NCBI GenBank assembly: GCA_025890175.1
Contig: JANPYM010000007.1
Location: 1,306,209 to 1,370,208 of the forward strand
DNA: 64,000 nt
Source of the DNA: Ciborinia camelliae
Lineage: Eukaryota; Ascomycota; Leotiomycetes; Helotiales; Sclerotiniaceae
Reading direction: 5' to 3'
Below, piece by piece: positions 23,719 through 35,777 of the stretch. Each line of letters starts with the position of its first letter. Position 1 is the first letter of the stretch. The position numbers and the translations under genes were made by a program. The notes under the pieces are model-generated. The model searched no databases. It was not told the origin of the DNA and saw nothing but the letters and a program-made list of their open reading frames with translations.

Positions 23719-24228
23719 GAGGAATGAGGAATGCAGACTGTAGATAGAAATGGAAGACCATTGAGAGTTCCATTTCGCCTACTGTAGAGGTCGAGTGGAA
23801 GTTAACTGAAGGTTGAATGAAGGGTAGATGGATTGATTGATGGTTGAGTATACCTACCTAGACAGGAAGTACCAGGTCCACTAGTAAAGCAAGTACCTCC
23901 CTAAGGATATTACTACCTAGGTAGGTAGGTCCGTACCTTCGACCTGCCTCTAAATTGTACTGTACAAATGCCCCAACTCTACTCCGTTCCAGTTTTCATT
24001 AATATACAATGAATGGAAAACAAGCAGCTGGACCGAGGAATGACAAAGAGCCGAAACACACGGGTGGGATAAATATTACATGTATCCAGAATAGGAAAGA
24101 TACTGGATCCATATTCGAGATACTCGAGATCCATACTCGAGATGTATGTATATAGACGGGATATATACATCATCTCCGTATAAACCACGTTCCATAGATT
24201 CAAATCTAGTAATACCCAACTAATCCAT

Positions 24229-24230
<2 letters not shown>

Positions 24231-24261
<31 letters not shown>
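24231..24261. repeat. (TA)n microsatellite
   Basis: About 15 uninterrupted AT dinucleotides. Confidence 0.95.
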
Positions 24262-24262
<1 letters not shown>

Positions 24263-24796
24263 CACTACTCCATATAGATTTGCGTAACTAATCTTCTATC
24301 TTAACGCTTGAATCTTGATCCCTCATGATCCCTCATGATCCTCATGATCCACAAACATACTGGGCACACCAACGGAATGGAGAGAAGAGGACGCTATTAT
24401 TTGTTTTTCGATTACCTCTTACCTAGGTACTTCCTCATCTAGGTGAATTGCAGACACGGTCCACTCTTCTCTTCCACTCTTCTCTTTGTAGTCTGGACTC
24501 TGAAGCTCCGATATCTGGTATAGTAGGTAGGTATATAAAGTTATCTAGTCAGACTGATGGATGCAGGTGCAATATTAATATTATGACTTGTGATTCATTC
24601 TCTTTCAATCAAGTACGAACATCCAACCAAACATCTACCTATGTAATCATCTAATCAACTTTTTACTACTATTTCGATACTTTGGAAAGGGGAAGTCAAA
24701 TCGCGGATAATATCCAAAATAATAAACCCAGTGCTTCTTCATATCAAGGTCGTACGAGTGAGTGAGTATTCATCCACCAGATCCCATTGCTGAGCC

Positions 24797-26970
24797 ATGG
24801 CCATGTTTTCGGTCAGACATCAACCGACAATCACTGCGAAGATACCACGACCATTACCGTTACCATGTTTTCTCCCTTCTAGAACAACATCTCGAATAAG
24901 AAATTCATTTCCAACACCCTCACCGAGAAATCAAAGTACAAGTACAAATACAAAACCAAATACAATCTCATCAACATCAACACCAACACCAACCTCAGTT
25001 CCAAAACCCCACAAATTCGAAGCCAAACAGTCAGCATGGTCAACAGGTCGAGCACTTTTGCTAGCAGCGGCCACTGGTGGCTTAGCTTATGCAGTTGCCA
25101 TTACTGGGGAAAAGAATAAGCGGAATGAGAATAGGGATTATTCCGATTCAGCTAAGTTTACGGTACCGAAATATGCGAATCTCAAGGATATGGAAACGGT
25201 GAGTTTGTTAGTCATGGAATTGATGTGATGAGGATGAATATCGGTATTGTAGAATCCAAGGTTGATAACATGATGGAAATATAGGCCTTGAAGGAAATTC
25301 GTCAAGCTACGCATGAAGATACTATTTCTACGGATCCCGACGATTTGTTGGCTCATGGATAGTAAGTTTGATGTATTCTATGTTTATGGCCCCCAATCTC
25401 TCGCTAGTGACGAATGAGGAGGGAAATCTTAAACTAACTCAACTCTTCAGTTCAGAATGGTCATCAACCAATGTCGATGGTCTGCCAGTAGCAGTAGCTT
25501 ATCCAAAATCTACTCAGGAGGTCTCCAAAATCGCTTCGATATGTCACAAATATCGTGTACCGATTGTTCCGTATTCGGGTGGATCGAGTCTTGAAGGCAA
25601 TGTATCATGTCCCTATGGAGGCGTTAGCATGGATTTTGCATTCATGGATCAAATTATCAAGTTTCATGAAGAGGATATGGATATTGTTGTTCAACCATCT
25701 GTTTCTGTAAGAAGTCAAAATTGTTTCGGATTGCCTTTCTCTTTCCTTAGCCCAATGGAAACTAATCTTGTCTTCTAGTGGATGGACCTCAACGACGAGC
25801 TCGCAAGACGTCAATCTGGACTCTTCTTCCCAGTTGATCCGGGTCCAAGTGCCAAAATAGGAGGCATGGTAGGAACGAATTGCTCCGGAACGAACTGCGT
25901 TCGTTATGGTTCGATGAAAGATTGGGTCATAAACCTAACCGTCGTTCTCTCCGACGGAACAATCATCAAGACCAAACGCCGTCCTCGAAAATCTTCCGCG
26001 GGCTACAATCTCAACAGTCTCTTCGTAGGCTCCGAAGGAACTCTGGGTCTCGTGACTGAAATAACCCTCAAGCTTGCCGTCGTACCCCCTGAATACTCAG
26101 TCGCCGTAATTACCTTCCCCACCATACGGGATGCGGCAGCTGCAGCTGCAGGCGTCATGCGTGCGGGTATTCAAGTCGCGGCTATGGAGATCATGGATGA
26201 GGTACAGATGAAAGTAGTCAATCTATCGAAATCCACAGCACCAAGACAGTGGAAAGAATCTCCTACGCTCTTCTTCAAATTCTCTGGTACCAAAGCTTCC
26301 GTGAAGGAAAACATAGCCATGGTATCCAAGATTGCCAAAGCGCACAAAGGCGGCTCCTTTGAATTCGCCAAAGACGCCCGCGAACAAAAACTCCTCTGGT
26401 CTGCACGGAAAGAATCGTTGTGGAGTATGCTTGCGCTGCGCAAAGAAGGAAGTGAGGTCTGGAGTACAGATGTAGCAGTACCCTTCTCGAGACTGGCTGA
26501 TATTATTGAGTTGAGCAAGAAAGAAATGGATGAACTTGGACTTTTTGCTAGTATTTTGGGACATGTGGGGGATGGCAATTTTCATGAGAGTATTATGTAT
26601 GATAAGAGGGTGGTGGGAGAGAAGGAGAAGGTCGAGAAGTGTGTTAAAAATATGGTGGTGAGGGCTTTGGAGATGGAGGGGACGGTTACGGTATGTGTGC
26701 ATTGCGCCCTTGATCTTGAATTTGATGAGGATATTGAGGATATCAAAGATTAACTAATGAAAATAGGGAGAGCATGGTATAGGCATTGGAAAGAAAGATT
26801 CCCTTCTCATGGAGCTGGGACATGATACTCTGGGAGTCATGAAATCCATCAAATTGGCACTGGGTGGGTACCTTTTTAATATCCGAACCCCCTCAGTATG
26901 TAAAACTAACATCTTCGAAGACCCTCGCTGGATCATGAATCCAGGTAAAATCATAGATCTTCCTAAATAG
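24797..26970 (+). CDS. DLD1: D-lactate dehydrogenase (cytochrome), mitochondrial
   Basis: Six exons (24797-25198, 25285-25361, 25451-25706, 25779-26690, 26767-26863, 26921-26970) encode 597 residues. The basic, acid-free N-terminus up to about residue 75 is a likely mitochondrial presequence, followed by a hydrophobic LLLAAATGGLAYAVAIT membrane segment. The FAD-binding PCMH domain begins with WSSTNVDGLPVAVAYPKSTQ and contains VPIVPYSGGSSLEGN and GPSAKIGGMVGTNCSGTN. The FAD-oxidase C-terminal domain has LGHVGDGNFHE and, across intron 4, TGEHGIGIGKK. The end is DPRWIMNPGKIIDLPK. The enzyme oxidises D-lactate to pyruvate and passes electrons to cytochrome c from the intermembrane-space face. A related D-2-hydroxyacid substrate is the main alternative. 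Confidence 0.95.
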
Positions 26971-27645
26971 ATCGCTTAAACACGCACTGCAGTACGGTTG
27001 CATCTCAGGGAGATGCATTTATTTCCTACATTTGCATCTTGGGAGGCAAGCAAGTTCATCTTCGCAGCATGGAATGGAATGGAATGACGCGCAACAAAAT
27101 ATTGCATGAGCATTGGGCATTAGGGGGGAGGGGGAGGCAGCTTGTTTTTTTCATATGGATTTAGATTGGATTTTTCTTTGCATGTGTTTGTTGCGCGTGC
27201 ATATGGTGGGCTAAAATTGGAAATATTGCTTGCATTTGCGGTTGGGGGGGAATCCTTTTTTCTTCTTTTTTTTCTGATAGGAAGGGTTTGGTTGATGGGA
27301 TGGGAGAGATAATGTAATGGATTGGACTGGAGATTTAATAATGGTGTGTGAAGATGAGTGAGGATATGTGACGAAAACTGCCAACTCCCTTCACAAAATG
27401 AGGGGGAGATGATTCGGTTGTGCTTGAAGCGATTTTTCTTTTGGTTATAGGCAAATCCTATTTCGTGGACGCATATACTATCTATCCCCTGATACTAGAA
27501 GGGACTGATATATCTCCATACAATCTAACAGATGAGGTTTGCCCAAGCACCCTCTGTATGAAATCGCTTTCCATATAAGTACCCAAGCCTCAAAACTCCT
27601 CGTCCCAATTGAAATATAATGCACAAAAACCCTCCCTCCTCAAAA
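26971..27645. other. Convergent 3' spacer (DLD / RPC31)
   Basis: No gene. GGAATGGAATGGAATG near 27069-27085, G8 run near 27245, and T-rich stretches near 27257-27276. Confidence 0.55.
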
Positions 27646-28447
27646 TTAATAATCATCCCCACCCCCTCCATCCCCGCCATCATCATCGTCATCCTCACCA
27701 TTCTCAAAGTACTGCTCCGCATCATAATCACCACCCATATCCTCCTCATCATCCTCATAATCATTATCCTGTTCCTCCTCAATCTCTTCCTCTCCCATAT
27801 CCTCTCCCTCTCCATCCGCCCCCTCTACTCCCGTCGCTCGCTCAATCTTCGCCAATAAAGCTCTAGTCCTCTCAGATGGATCTTCATCGCCCATCGCCGC
27901 TAACGCCGCATTATCCTTTGCGACCTTGGCTTCCTCTTCTCCATCTAAAACTGACCATAACTCCTTGGGATAAAACTCTTTGTTAAAGTTCATTCCGCTC
28001 ACTAATGGTATAGCCCGCTTCTTTCTCTGATATTTCATGCTGTACGTCTCTACTCCTAGGAAAGGATCAAAATCCGACTTTGTCTGTCGTCCATATTGCT
28101 CGTTGAATTGCTTTTCTCCGAATGTCTTTGTCGGCGCATCGATATCTCGCTTGGTAGAATGTGTGTAAAGAGGACCGCGGTGGATTTTGTCGCGAAGAGT
28201 ACGGTAATATTTCACCTGTGTGCGTTCTTGGGGTGTGAGAGGCGAAGGGCGTTTGAGGTTGGGATGGCGCTGATGATGTATATATTAGCAAATGCACAAG
28301 GCTTCAATAGAGGGATTGGAGAGGGTGACGCACAGGATAGTCATCATTGGGTGTGAAGTCGAGTTTTAAGCTGGCATCGTGCTCCCATGTTGCGCCCTTG
28401 ATACCTCCTCCTCCTCTGGCACCTCCTCTCCCCCCACGGAAAGCCAT
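27646..28447 (-). CDS. RPC31: RNA polymerase III subunit Rpc31 (RPC7)
   Basis: Two exons, 28447-28334 and 28269-27646, encode 245 residues. The Gly/Arg-rich start MAFRGGRGGARGGGG and the LDFTPNDDYP segment fit Rpc31 N-termini. After the intron come RHPNLKRPSPLTPQER and then YYRTLRDKIHRGPLYTH, a conserved segment. The C-terminus is extremely acidic (EEEIEEEQDNDYEDDEED, ending in DDDD/GGGG runs). Rpc31 is part of the Rpc82-Rpc34-Rpc31 subcomplex that lets Pol III open promoters of tRNA and 5S genes. The donor is GTGCGT. Divergent from the HSM3/PSMD5-like gene. Confidence 0.88.
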
Positions 28448-29229
28448 CCTAGCCTAGATGTCCTAGATTGCTAGAGCGGTTGACGACTTTTGGCGATTCG
28501 CAACTTGCTAGAATGTATATTGGTAGCGCTTAGTTTTAGGTGATAGATCGACCGGCAATTGATGCGATAGGTTTGCTACAATAAATATGAGATCTATATG
28601 TAAGCAAAGTAACAATTCGAAAGTGTTATTGTACTTAAATAACTTTTGCGCTTTGGTCTGTAAAAAGTTTGGTGACGAGGGGAAATAGCTCTTCTTGTTC
28701 CCCAAGATTTCTTTTTGCCAAACTATAAGGCGGTGAGACCTAATTTGGTTTCTGCCAGAAAGCGGTGAAAATCAACTGTTGGATGAGCGTGGGCCCACAC
28801 AATCTGATATACTGACTGAACCATATATAATCTTGGGGGGTAAAATTGAATTGATTATATAAGCCGATTGCGACAAAATCAAAAGTTTTTCCGCTTTTTC
28901 CGCTTTTGGATGCGGTCTGCGAGGTAATATAATCACGTGATCCGATCGCAGTAAAATGAACGGGTCGGTTTTTTGCTCCTGCCTTCGTTTCAGGCAGGCA
29001 TATATTGCCTATCAGATTACCAAAGATGGTCACCGCCTTGCCTTGCTTCGCGGGGATAAGCTTTCAAATACCAGGCAGGTAGGCAAGCTTCTAGAAAGTC
29101 CCTCCTCATTACAGACCGTCATCATAAGGCTCTTTACATTCTTTTATAATGTTACAGTTTCAGATACTTTAATATCGGATACACAGCCACTCAACATTCA
29201 CACAAGGCATAAGAGTCGAAGGGCCCAAG
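28448..29229. promoter_or_regulatory. Bidirectional promoter region (RPC31 / HSM3-like)
   Basis: 782 bp between divergent starts. A 10-bp perfect palindrome ATCACGTGAT (E-box core CACGTG) lies at 28932-28941, roughly in the right centre. Such sites are bound by bHLH factors of the Cbf1 type. No other gene or repeat is seen. Confidence 0.5.
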
Positions 29230-30394
29230 ATGGATATAGATGCTACCCCCATATTCAAGTTGGAGGAGCTTGAAGCTCATCTTCAAGAGCTGGTCAAGTT
29301 TCCAGATGTTCCAATCGATACGAAGCTTTTCGATGCAGTGGAGCTTCAGCTTACAGGTATGCGCTTGTTTATTCTAATATTCTAGAAGACCTGTCAATCA
29401 AACTGCCGGGTTCCACACTATCTTAACGGCTTCTAATCTCATCTTAGAATATAATATCTCCCCCTTGATCCCAAAGTTACTTCCTACCATCACCGAAATC
29501 CTTCTTAGCACACAACAAGACCCTACAGTACTCGCCAGTCTATCTGTCAAGTTATTACAGCCAATCACATTTCCCCAGGCGCTCAAATTGGCTTCAGCAG
29601 ACGCACTGATTCTCGCACTTCGATCTCCCGTACCTGCTGCGAATATCCTTGCCATAAGCATCATCGAAAAGGCAACCAAAGCTCCCGCGCATGTCGCAAT
29701 TCTATCCAATATGAGAGGAGTGGTCGAGGATTATATCCGAACATGGCTTAGCAATCCCCATGTCGGAGTTGGTGAAAAGGCTACACAAGTACTAGGAGAA
29801 CTTCTAGCGGTGGATTCCGAGCGACCGTTAGCATCTCTCACAAGGGGCGTGGGAAACATGAGTATTGATTCTCAGCGACCACATGGCCAAGGTTTGCTTT
29901 GGCGACGAATATTTCATGACCCGGACATCTACGAAATGATTTTCTCACTCTGCAGCTTGAAGCCCATCGGAAACAATGAGGATCAATTGGATGAGAAACA
30001 AAAGACACTCGCCCAAGCTCGTTTATTGAGAATCCTTCCTCGTTTGGTAACATTGGGTTTTGATTATCTGACTCGGTCATTCATCCCCGGAACTGACCGT
30101 CAATACATATCGCCAGAAGGCGGGAAACTTGGGCTACTTTATTTCGCTGCATCGGAAATGGTGGATAGAGAAGACTTGCTTATGCACATGACATTAGTTG
30201 TTTTCTTCTTGGAACTGCTGGATGCAATGAGTACTCTAGATTTGGCCGGCCCAAGACTGAATTATGTTGAAGATATGATGAAGGAAGCTGTGGAAAAAGA
30301 CGTGGAGTTGCGTCAATCGATAGAGGGAGTCACCCTGTCAGCAGAATCAAGCCCCCAAACGATAACTCTGGTTCACGCTTTGAAGCTACTCTAG
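29230..30394 (+). CDS. HSM3: HSM3 / PSMD5-like 26S proteasome assembly chaperone
   Basis: Exons 29230-29356 and 29448-30394 encode 357 residues. The start is MDIDATPIFKLEELEAHLQEL; the splice gives LQLTEYNISPLIPKLLP. The protein is almost entirely helical with ARM/HEAT-like hydrophobic repeats (LLPTITEILL, TVLASLSVKLLQPI, KATQVLGELLAV) and contains GLLWRRIFHDPDIYEMIFSLCS, typical of fungal HSM3-domain proteins. Hsm3/S5b (PSMD5) escorts the Rpt1-Rpt2 base module during proteasome assembly; yeast Hsm3 was first named for a mismatch-repair phenotype. At 357 residues it is shorter than human PSMD5 (about 500). Assignment rests on fold pattern and is moderately sure. Confidence 0.75.
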
Positions 30395-32474
30395 CCATAC
30401 CGTTTAAAATCAACTCACATTTCATAGCTCGTCTATATTTGGCTTGCTAAACGGCCCCTTTCTCTCCCGTGTGTAACCCGTGGTTAAGGGGGCATCGCTA
30501 GAGAAGCAATGACTGACAACATAAGGGTCATAATCTTGATGAAGTAGTCAAGAAAAGATAAGATGATCTTTGGTCCCAGACAGACTGCAGGTTCTATGTA
30601 AGTTGGGCTCGCGGGGCTGCACTTGATTAAAACATTGAAGTGCATATTATTATGCCGTTGATATCAATATCAAGAATTAGGTTACGTATTGATTTTGCAG
30701 AAAAAATGGATATGGTGCAACAACTTCAATATTTCCCGCATTTCTGCAGTTGCAATTGTTTGATTGTAACAATAAATTATTATCGTAAGCATTGAGCTTG
30801 GAACCAGTCAATCACTTTCCATGTCCACCAGCAAGCTTCCACTCACATACTGCCTATAGCCAAGAGCGAGCCCCTTTATGCTAGTAATTAACATTGGATC
30901 GTTTTCACTATTCACAGCGTAGAACTGACCCTTTCAGCAAAGGTGTTTATTTCATATTACTCTTGTTATACATTCAATTATTGATGATTATTTTTCTCAA
31001 TTCAAAAACCACTTGAGCCTTTGGATATATATTTGGTCCAGAGGGTCTAGGTCATGCACCGTGCACGTGAGGTTATGATGATCAACAAGTGGCTCGCCAA
31101 CAGGCATGATGTAGATAAGTACCTATTCAGGGGTCGCTCGGAGTTTCGATCGGATATTAAGAGAAGTGGATATGGTCATTGTGGTGGGCTCCCAAGAGTA
31201 TCAATGCTTTCCGTTGATAGGTATGTTGATAGTTATGTCACATGATACCTAGGTATCTACCTATGAAGGATGATTAACATTAAGTTTAGGCTTGATTTAG
31301 AAGCTTGATTTATAACAAGTCAAAGTTTTGGGGGATTCATGAATGGATCAATATGAAGAAAACCTTAGGTATAAATATAAATATATCTAGGTAGGTCGAA
31401 CTTTGTGCTCTTAGATATATACTTTTACGTACTAATCATTTCTTCAATAAATACCTTAAAAAAGGATGAAGCTGCCTGCATAAGTACGATTTGGTAAAGC
31501 TGGGAAATATACAGGTTCGTCAGGTATGTATTAGATGCTTACCTACCTAGATAGGCTCCCAGCGGCGCAGTATCAAAATCTTACCTCCCCACCTTTCTTT
31601 TTAGGTACCTCGGTTTAACGGTTACTCCTTTTATAAGACTTAATATCGATATTGACTGATGCTGATGTCTCAACCGGACTATTTACCGTCCAGTGATATG
31701 ACATTAGACCGATCTTACTTTTCATCAATATTGAGGAAATTATTACAGACTTGCGGCGCTCAAACCCCACTCCTGCAGCCTATTGTTTATCCCTATAAGG
31801 TAACCCCCGCGCTCAAAGTGGACTAGGGAAGGTCCTTTAAGCGTAACCAGTAACTACCTATTAACTCCCTGTCGGATAAAGCAACCGAAGCGAATGCGCC
31901 GTATACGGGCTTACTTTCTACAAAAGCTTAACTCATTGCCCTGATTGGCCACTGGGAACCTCTATGCAACCGCACCCCTTGGCTTATTTAACTTTCGGGA
32001 GATTAACTGCCAAGTCGGTCATTAGTGGCCTTATACAACTCTTCACTTTCGACTCTCTTGCATCTTTAGCGAGCCATATCACAAACATCATTGGATAGCT
32101 CTCATGCAGGTCGTTGATATCTGATCATCATTATTGCTAAGATGCTGCTTGGAAGTTAGCCAGGCACCGTCGTGTAGCCCCTGGCTCACCATGAACCGTT
32201 CGATTCTGGTCTCGACAATGACGGGGTTAGTAGAACTGGTATATACCCTTGTTCCATACAATATTTTCCATATTTTCTTCCTCTTTTCCTCTCTTCTCTC
32301 TCTCTTTTTGATTTCTAGACATCAAGTATCTCATCTACCGGTGACCTTCGTGCCGTGCAAACCTTTGTTTGCGTCCTGTCGTTGACAACCAAACCCGTTC
32401 CATCACAATCTTTACCTGGCTTCGGCCTCTACACTTTCATTTTTGGATATACCGTATATTTAATACTTGTCATA
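30395..32474. other. AT-rich intergenic region upstream of the chitinase gene
   Basis: No supported gene over 2.1 kb. It contains TAGGTAGG/CCTAGG motifs (31246-31262, 31388-31396, 31538-31552), TATA-like tracts (31367-31386) and, nearer the chitinase, a C/T-rich stretch (CTTTTCCTCTCTTCTCTCTC, 32281-32308). A 63-codon frame at 31054 has no support. Confidence 0.55.
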
Positions 32475-35400
32475 ATGTATTCATTAAGTTCCCTTACTGT
32501 GGCCGCGGCTACCTTTGCATTAATTGCTCCTTCTATCGCACTTTACGATGCATCATCACCAGCAAATTTGGCTTTGTACTGGGTATACTTCACAATGAGA
32601 TTCAAAATACAATTACTGATAATGGTGACAGGGTTCTGGACCATCTCAAGCAAATCTTTCATATTACTGCGAACAATCTACAGTAGACATCATTCCATTA
32701 GCTTTCATGAATGTATTCCCGGCTCAGGGTGATGGTTATCCAGCAGAGGACTTTGGTAACGCTTGTTATGGTCAGCCAATCTTTACACCAGGTCCAGGCT
32801 ATGGAGGAATTGTAGATCCGCCGAAGGATCAACTCTACGTACAATGTCCAGGAATTCAAGAGGGAATTCCTTACTGTCAATCTCTAGGCAAAAAGATATT
32901 ACTTTCTCTTGGAGGAGCTTCTGCCACTTATCAACTCACAGGTGCAGATGATGGAGAATACTTTGCGGATTTTTTGTGGGGAAGCTATGGGCCTTTCAAG
33001 CAATCGTGGTTGGATGCTGGTGGAATTAGACCAATGGATGGTGGTTATTATGGCACTGATTCCAGTATTCATATTGATATTGATGGATTTGACTTCGATA
33101 TTGAGATCGCTTCTACTGGTAAGACAGATCGTGATACGATTTCGTGTTAAACCAAGACTAACATGAAGCAGATTCTTCTGAAGGTTATATTGCAATGATT
33201 AACAGGCTCCGAGAACATTTCGCCGAGAACCCATCAAAGAAATACTTCATCTCAGGAGCCCCACAATGTCCATTGCCGGAACCAAATATGGGAGCTATGA
33301 TCGCTGGCGCACAATTTGATCTTTTGTGGATTCAATTCTACAACAATGATTTTTCTCAGTGCACAGCTCGCCAGTGGGCCGACAACTATGCTTTGACAGG
33401 CGAAGAAGACTCAGCAGAATTCACATACGATCAATGGGTCTCAACCATAAATAGTGGCGCAAGTGCAGGTGCTTCTATTTATCTTGGTCTCCTTGGATCT
33501 CCTGAGGCTGGAACCTCAACAGACTACATCTCTCCACTCGAGGCTCAGAGTTTGATTGAATCCTATCACGGCAAGCCTCAATTCGGAGGTGTTATGATTT
33601 GGGAAGCGACATATTCTCAAGAGAACATGGACATTGAGCTTAACGGACAGTCTTATCATGCGTTTATTAAGTCTTGTTTGTCTTCTTACGCACCTCCTCC
33701 TCCTACCTCGACATCTTCAGTAGTTTCAAGCACAACTATTAGTAGTTCCAGCTTCACTTCAAAGGCTTCCATAACCTCTATTGCATCGCCATCAATTGAA
33801 TCTTCCGCTACACCAAGTAGCACTTCGTTGTTAATTTCAGAATCCTCAGCTGTACTATCTTCAACCTCTTTGGTATCATCTGTTTATTCGTCGCAATTTT
33901 CTGCTGCGCCATCCTCAACTTCTTTGAAAGCCTCAATAACTCCATCTTCTACTATCCTATCGATTTCAGAATCATCAGCCCCACCATCTTTGACTCCTTC
34001 AGAATCGTCGGGTTCTCCATCTTTATCTGCCTCATCCATTCCCCCAACTATGGCATCATCTGGCTATTCGATTCCAGGATACTCCCACAATGCAACTTCT
34101 GGTGTGTCCCATTCCACCAAGCCAGCAGGAAGTGGCACATTACCAGTGTACTCTTCTAAGCCCACGGCTAGCTACACATTCACCGGATATTCCTCCAAAT
34201 CGACAGGTATCGTAACAGGTCACAGCTCGAAACCCCACACATCTAAGCCATCATCTGGTTACACTGGTCCAGCATACACATTTAACTCTACCCTTAGTGG
34301 GAGTGCCCACTCGACCAAGCCATATCCTACCAAATCCTCTGTGATCGGTACTGGAGCATCTACAAAGCCACATCATACCAAGTCATCTGGAACTGGTGTA
34401 GGATCTTGCAGGAGCAAAACTAAGGTCAAGACCAAGACCAAGACCAAGACATCATCCACAGGCCCATCCGGATACCCAGGATCCAGCTCCTCCATTTTGA
34501 TTTCTTCTACTGCACCATATGGCAATATTACTTATAGCCAATCAAGAACCAAGCCAGCTTCTAGCTTCACATCTTCCGCTGAGGGGGTAACTGTTTCATC
34601 AAATAGTGCCACCGAGACAGAATCTGCCAGTAGTGGATCTGTGCCATCAAAAACTAGTTCTGCCTTGACCAGTAAATCTCTTTCATCTGGAACCGGCGCA
34701 ATAACTTCACCTATCCAGTACACTACTTCCACGGCCTATGTTACCTCTGTCTACACCATCACATCGTGTGCCGCAACTGTCACCGATTGCCCGGGTAGAA
34801 TTGGATCTGTAACCACTGAGACGATTTCATCTTACACTACTGTTTGCCCTGTCTCAGAAACATCTACATCTTCTGCTGAAGGAGTAACTGTATCGCCAAA
34901 ATCATCATCTTCAGCCCAAGGACTTACTGTAAAACCAGCCACTCCGATTGGACAGTACACTACCTCGACAGTTTATGCCACCACAGTCTACACCGTTACA
35001 TCTTGTGCAGCAACTGTCACTGACTGCCCAGCAAGAATTGGTTCTGTAACCACCGAAATAATTTCATCTTACACCACAGTTTGCCCCGTGACAGAAACCG
35101 GTGGAAATGGTGGCATTGTTAGCTCGACATCCTTCCCAAGTTCAGCACCAACTCCTATCACAGCGATCACTTCTTATGGGACATCAACAGTCTACCAGAC
35201 ATCAGTCTACACCATTACGTCATGCGCTCCAAGTGTAACTGATTGTCCAGCCAGATCCGGTCAATTAACAACTGAGACCATCTCATCATATACCTCCGTA
35301 TATCCAGTTATTGTATCTAGCGCCCCTGCCAGTGTCAACATTCCTAGTCCAGAAGCTTCTTCGGCTGCTGGTGTTTTAACTTCAGTTAGTTCTTCCGCGG

Positions 35401-35777
35401 CCGAAGCGGCATCTCCAACTCAGCTTTACACAACCAAGATCTCCACACTAATTGGATCTCAAACTATCACAATCTCCGCAGTCATCGCTCCATCCACAAT
35501 CACCGTCGTCCCCATCCCAGTAGCATCAACAACCCTAGCACCACCGTACGGTGCTGGAAATGGGACGCTAGTTGGCACTGGAAGTGCATCTGCTAGTCGT
35601 GTGCCAAAACCTAGTTCTTATGTTATTAAGGCGGAAAGTGAGAGTACTAGTACGAATTCGGGGGTGCCTAGTCCTACGACTTTGCAGTTTGAGGCGAGTG
35701 GGAATAAGGTGGTGGGGAAGATGGGTGTAGTGTCGTGTTTTAGTATGATTATGTTGGGTTTATTGCTTTGGGCTTAG
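32475..35777 (+). CDS. GH18 class III-type chitinase, Ser/Thr-rich, GPI-anchored
   Basis: Exons 32475-32582, 32632-33118 and 33172-35777 encode 1066 residues. A signal peptide (MYSLSSLTVAAATFALIAPSIA) is followed by NLALYWGSGPSQANLSYYC, recovered by splicing intron 1. Then come VDIIPLAFMNVFPA, KKILLSLGGASATYQ and the catalytic DGFDFDIE, whose Glu is the acid/base. The GH18 domain ends with KPQFGGVMIWEATYS. From about residue 345 the protein is Ser/Thr/Pro-rich, with a (KT)n block and three repeats of about 45 residues with Cys pairs (TSCAATVTDCP type). A C-terminal hydrophobic tail (VVSCFSMIMLGLLLWA) suits a GPI signal. Expected at the cell surface, hydrolysing chitin in wall remodelling, separation or substrate use. 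Close architecture: yeast Cts1-like and Aspergillus ChiA-type enzymes. Confidence 0.93.
34700..35315 (+). repeat. Three in-frame repeats in the chitinase stalk
   Basis: Repeats at about 34718-34853, 34953-35090 and 35167-35310 encode TTST.Y.TSVYTITSCA..VTDCP.R.G..TTE.ISSYT. Two Cys (TSCA, TDCP) are kept in all three and a third (VCPV) in the first two; in the last it is Tyr (VYPV). Spacing between units is variable Ser-rich sequence. Confidence 0.85.

Larger units (their letters stand above)
22323..24796. other. 2.5-kb repeat-rich intergenic region
   Basis: No convincing gene on either strand; the open frames are low-complexity. Contents: AAGAG repeats near 23010-23028, GATGGATGGATGG near 23098-23117, many CCTAGGTAGG/GGTACC motifs (23132-23152, 23196-23213, 23309-23331, 23916-23932, 24420-24429), a GATGAG microsatellite (23661-23718), and a TA run (24231-24261). 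An ATACTCGAGAT-type short repeat is at 24102-24142. Confidence 0.65.

Noticed and set aside
23399..23773. Ser/Pro-rich 124-codon minus-strand frame
   Set aside because: Created by the GATGAG microsatellite and low-complexity GGTGGTGG sequence.
26223..26702. 159- and 135-codon minus-strand frames
   Set aside because: Antisense to the long exon of D-lactate dehydrogenase; no independent evidence.
31054..31245. 63-codon plus-strand frame
   Set aside because: No family, no neighbouring exon, and composition like the surrounding intergenic DNA.
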